In this document: positions 61,504 through 64,000 of the stretch, in pieces
How positions within the stretch are numbered: position 1 is the first letter of the stretch
How the letters are laid out: the number at the start of each line of letters is the position of its first letter
NCBI RefSeq assembly: GCF_000979455.1
Contig: NZ_JJOY01000005.1
Location: 124,001 to 188,000, forward strand
Source of the DNA: Methanosarcina sp. 2.H.T.1A.6
GTDB taxonomy: Archaea; Halobacteriota; Methanosarcinia; Methanosarcinales; Methanosarcinaceae
Length of the DNA stretch: 64,000 bases
Direction of reading: 5' to 3'
Position numbers and translations under genes: made by a program
The notes under the pieces: generated by a model
Databases searched by the model: none
The model's input: only the letters and a program-made list of their open reading frames with translations
Told to the model about the DNA's origin: nothing

Positions 61504-62373
61504 ATGGCGAATAAATTAAAAGCATACACAATCCTCACATTACTGGTGATCGGGCTTGTGTTTCTGGGAATTGGATGTACCGGAAATGAAAATAGTGAAG
61601 GCTCTTCCCCGGTTCAGGATATTTCTTTGAAAGGTTCAGATACAGTTCTTCCCCTTGCTCAGGCTGAAGCTGAAGAATTTATGATTGCATATCCTGAAAA
61701 GAGTGTGACAGTTACCGGGGGCGGGTCCGGGGTTGGGATTGCTGCGCTCATTGATGGTGGGGTGGACATTGCTACTGCATCCAGAGAAATGAAAGCTGAT
61801 GAAATTGAAGCTGCTAAAGCAAATGGCATCAATCCGGTGGAGCACACTATTGCCATTGACGGCATTTCAGTGGTTGTAAACTCCAATAATCCTGTTTCTG
61901 AACTTACCTTTGACCAGCTGCGCGGCATCTACAACGGGAGCATCAGCAACTGGAAGGATGTTGGTGGTGAGGATAGGCCTATTGTGGTGATTTCTAGAGA
62001 CAGCAGTTCTGGAACTTATGAATATTTCAAGGAAGCCGTGTTGCTTGGGGACGAGTACCGGCCTGATGCCCTTACCCAGCCTGCTACAGGGGGAATTGTG
62101 GGCGAGGTCACTCAGAACTCCAACGCAATCGGATACATAGGCGTTGCATATCTCGATGAGAGCGTAAAAGCCCTGAGCCTGGACGGTGGAAACGGCTCTG
62201 AATACCCAAGCTCTGAAAACATTATCAGTGGTGCATACCCACTTTCAAGACCTCTCTACTTCTATACCAACGGGGAGCCCTCGGGCCTCACAAAGGAATT
62301 CATCGACTATGTGATGAGTGAGGACGGGCAGAATCTGGTGCTTGAAGTCGGGTACTTCCCGATAAACCAGTAA
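61504..62373 (+). CDS. pstS: phosphate ABC transporter substrate-binding lipoprotein
   Basis: 289 aa from ATG 61504. GGAG at 61489-61492 lies 11 bases before it and only two bases before the upstream in-frame ATG (61495), so the downstream start is preferred. Lipobox VFLGIGC. The phosphate-binding fold has the typical motifs LKGSDTVLPLAQAEAEEFM, VTGGGSGVGIAALIDG and ISRDSSSGTYEYFKEAV. It captures phosphate at the cell surface and delivers it to PstCA. First gene of a pst operon that runs beyond the window. The shared TATA region with phoU suggests joint phosphate control, although no operator is proven. Confidence 0.95.
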   Translation: MANKLKAYTILTLLVIGLVFLGIGCTGNENSEGSSPVQDISLKGSDTVLPLAQAEAEEFMIAYPEKSVTVTGGGSGVGIAALIDGGVDIATASREMKADEIEAAKANGINPVEHTIAIDGISVVVNSNNPVSELTFDQLRGIYNGSISNWKDVGGEDRPIVVISRDSSSGTYEYFKEAVLLGDEYRPDALTQPATGGIVGEVTQNSNAIGYIGVAYLDESVKALSLDGGNGSEYPSSENIISGAYPLSRPLYFYTNGEPSGLTKEFIDYVMSEDGQNLVLEVGYFPINQ

Positions 62374-62402
62374 AATCGGAAAAACAATTTCAAGGGAATA
62401 CT

Positions 62403-63293
62403 ATGCTCAACAGAAAGTATAAGGAAAAAACGATCGAATCGGTGCTTTTCTCAGTAAGTGCCCTTACTGTCGTCATCCTTTTCCTTATATGCCTCTTTTT
62501 ATTCAGGGACGGTTTACTTCTTTTTAAAGACACGTCTCTTCTGGACTTTCTTACGGGAAAGTTCTGGTACCCGACATCCGTAAACAGGCAGTTCGGGTTA
62601 TTGCCTCTGTTTTTCGGTTCACTTCTTGTTACTGCCGGAGCAATTCTTTTTGCTGTGCCTCTGGGGATTGCTTCTGCAATCTATATTTCCGAGATTGCGC
62701 ACCCAAAGGTTGCGGATTTCCTTAAGCCCTTTATCGAGATCCTGGCAGGTATTCCTTCGGTTGTATTCGGGTTCTTCGGGCTTGTTGTACTGGTTCCGGT
62801 TGTGCGGACCGCCTTTAACCTGCCCACGGGGCAAACTGCTCTCACAGGCTCCATTATGCTAGGGATTATGGCGCTTCCGACGATAATTACTATTTCGGAG
62901 GATGCCATAAGTTCGGTCCCCAGTACTCTCAAGCAAGGTTCGCTTGCTCTTGGGGCCACAAGGTGGCAGACTATATACAAGGTCATAATCCCTGCAGCCC
63001 TTTCCGGAATTTCAGCAGCCGTAATGCTTGGCATAGGGAGGGCTATAGGGGAGACAATGACTGTCATGATGGTGACCGGAAATACTGCAATAATTCCTTC
63101 TTTTCCCGGAGGCATTCTGGACCCTGTGAGGACAATGACTGCCACAATCGCACTTGAGATGGGGGAGGTTCCCCAGGGAAGTACTCACTTTCATGCCCTC
63201 TTTGCGGTTGGGTCTGTACTTTTCATCATAACTTTCCTGATCAACCTGATTGCGGATTCAATTAAAAAGCGATACCGGTTCAAGGTGGACTGA
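62403..63293 (+). CDS. pstC: phosphate ABC transporter permease PstC
   Basis: 296 aa with six predicted membrane helices. The binding-protein-dependent transport motif (SLALGATRWQTIYKVIIPAALSG in parts: LALGATRWQTIYKVIIPA) lies near residue 180-200, where it contacts the ATPase. AGIPSVVFGFFGLVVL near 120 is a PstC hallmark. Starts 29 bases after pstS and ends two bases before the pstA ATG. Confidence 0.95.
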   Translation: MLNRKYKEKTIESVLFSVSALTVVILFLICLFLFRDGLLLFKDTSLLDFLTGKFWYPTSVNRQFGLLPLFFGSLLVTAGAILFAVPLGIASAIYISEIAHPKVADFLKPFIEILAGIPSVVFGFFGLVVLVPVVRTAFNLPTGQTALTGSIMLGIMALPTIITISEDAISSVPSTLKQGSLALGATRWQTIYKVIIPAALSGISAAVMLGIGRAIGETMTVMMVTGNTAIIPSFPGGILDPVRTMTATIALEMGEVPQGSTHFHALFAVGSVLFIITFLINLIADSIKKRYRFKVD

Positions 63294-63295
63294 GC

Positions 63296-64000
63296 ATGGG
63301 ATTGAATGCAAGAACAAGTGAAAAAATTGCCTTTGCACTGCTCAGGCTTGCAACACTGATGGTAGCAGGGTTTGTGCTGTTTATCCTTGCCTATATTGTC
63401 TATAATGGGTACAGTGTAATTAGCATTGAATTCCTTACCGAGATGCCCAGAAGGATGATGACGCAAGGCGGGATCTATCCGGCAATCGTGGGCACTTTAA
63501 CTCTTATCCTCGGGTCAATGGTTGTGGCTCTTCCCATGGGGATTCTGGCTGCCATCTACCTCAACGAGTACGCAGGAGAAACCCGAACTACCTGGCTTAT
63601 AGAAATGGCAATTAATAATCTTGCAGGAACTCCATCTGTGGTGTTCGGGCTTTTCGGGCTGGCACTGTTTGTTAAGTACTTTGGGTTTGGCCCTTCTATA
63701 CTTTCGGCCTCTCTAACCCTTTCTCTCCTGATCATTCCGGTGATTATCCGTTCCAGCCAGGAAGCCCTGATTACAGTCCCGAAAGAGTACCGGGAATCCT
63801 CTCTCGCGCTTGGGATCAGCAAATGGCAGACCATAAGGCATGTAGTACTGCCGGCAGCTATCCCGGGAATTGTTACAGGTTCCATCCTGAGTATTGGAAG
63901 GGTTGCAGGGGAAACGGCTCCTATTCTTCTTACGGGCGCAGCTTACTACCTGCCAAGGTTGCCTGACTCGATCTATTCCCAGTTCATGGCCCTTCCCTAC
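63296..64000 (+). CDS. pstA: phosphate ABC transporter permease PstA (partial, cut by window end)
   Basis: The frame is open from ATG 63296 to the window edge (235 codons). It begins MGLNARTSEKIAFALLRLA, has AGTPSVVFGLFGLALFV, and LALGISKWQTIRHVVLPAA, the permease motif that docks on PstB. It forms the membrane channel with PstC. The gene is about 50 residues short of a full PstA, the rest lying outside. pstB and probably another phoU should follow. Confidence 0.93.
   Translation, partial: MGLNARTSEKIAFALLRLATLMVAGFVLFILAYIVYNGYSVISIEFLTEMPRRMMTQGGIYPAIVGTLTLILGSMVVALPMGILAAIYLNEYAGETRTTWLIEMAINNLAGTPSVVFGLFGLALFVKYFGFGPSILSASLTLSLLIIPVIIRSSQEALITVPKEYRESSLALGISKWQTIRHVVLPAAIPGIVTGSILSIGRVAGETAPILLTGAAYYLPRLPDSIYSQFMALPY

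Overview
The window looks like a chromosome segment of a Methanosarcina species (methane-producing archaeon). Evidence: tandem S-layer genes with paired DUF1608 domains and a PGF-type archaeal sorting tail, a fwdDBAC formylmethanofuran dehydrogenase operon, corrinoid/methyltransferase fusion proteins of the MtsD/F/H type, a RamA-like corrinoid activase, methanogen-type transcription regulators, an intron-containing tRNA-Met(CAU), an archaeal family B DNA polymerase, and archaeal TATA boxes. The species cannot be fixed from sequence alone; gene order resembles what I remember of M. acetivorans around its major S-layer gene and mtsD, but that is recollection, not a comparison.

Layout. 0-7.9 kb: a hypothetical protein, a 57-codon small gene that is probably leaderless, two tandem S-layer genes and a lipoprotein gene. 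The S-layer region is a segmental duplication that left a broken copy of the lipoprotein start between the two genes. 7.9-12.2 kb: fwdDBAC on the minus strand (CO2 to formylmethanofuran, first step of methanogenesis or last of methyl oxidation). 13.0 kb: tRNA-Met. 13.8-18.8 kb: a 1673-residue surface protein with nine PKD domains. 18.9-38 kb: a methyl-transfer island, mostly minus strand: a Cys-rich protein with a RamA-like activase, a methylcobamide:CoM methyltransferase, two corrinoid/methyltransferase fusions, a hydantoinase-like ASKHA ATPase, two FilR1/Msr-type regulators and a PAS/GAF sensor kinase. The kinase frame is interrupted by one in-frame UAG exactly where the sister PAS domain has Gln. 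Because Methanosarcina decode UAG as pyrrolysine, this may be a pyrrolysine-containing sensor. Two plus-strand exported proteins of unknown role sit inside this island.

38.7-39.8 kb: an AbrB-PhoU phosphate regulator that appears to start at ATT. 39.9-53.8 kb: a long minus-strand operon reading hypothetical protein, two beta-propeller lipoproteins, a CobN-like chelatase, a membrane protein resembling an ECF S component, a double ABC ATPase, EcfT/CbiQ, then a DrrAB-like ABC exporter. Two adjacent junctions in it are filled by short tandem repeats carrying ribosome-binding-site-like sequence. Opposite to it, on the plus strand, lie a DUF1608 secreted protein and a ChlI-ChlD fused chelatase motor (54.1-58 kb). 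The shared 335-bp divergent promoter carries three direct repeats spaced 22 and 33 bp apart. CobN plus ChlID plus transporter suggests one metal or tetrapyrrole handling system. 58.2-61 kb: PolB with two candidate PIP boxes. 61.5-64 kb: pstS, pstC and a truncated pstA, with a TATA region nearly identical to that of phoU. A dispersed 80-145 bp element occurs three times, twice directly after a stop codon.
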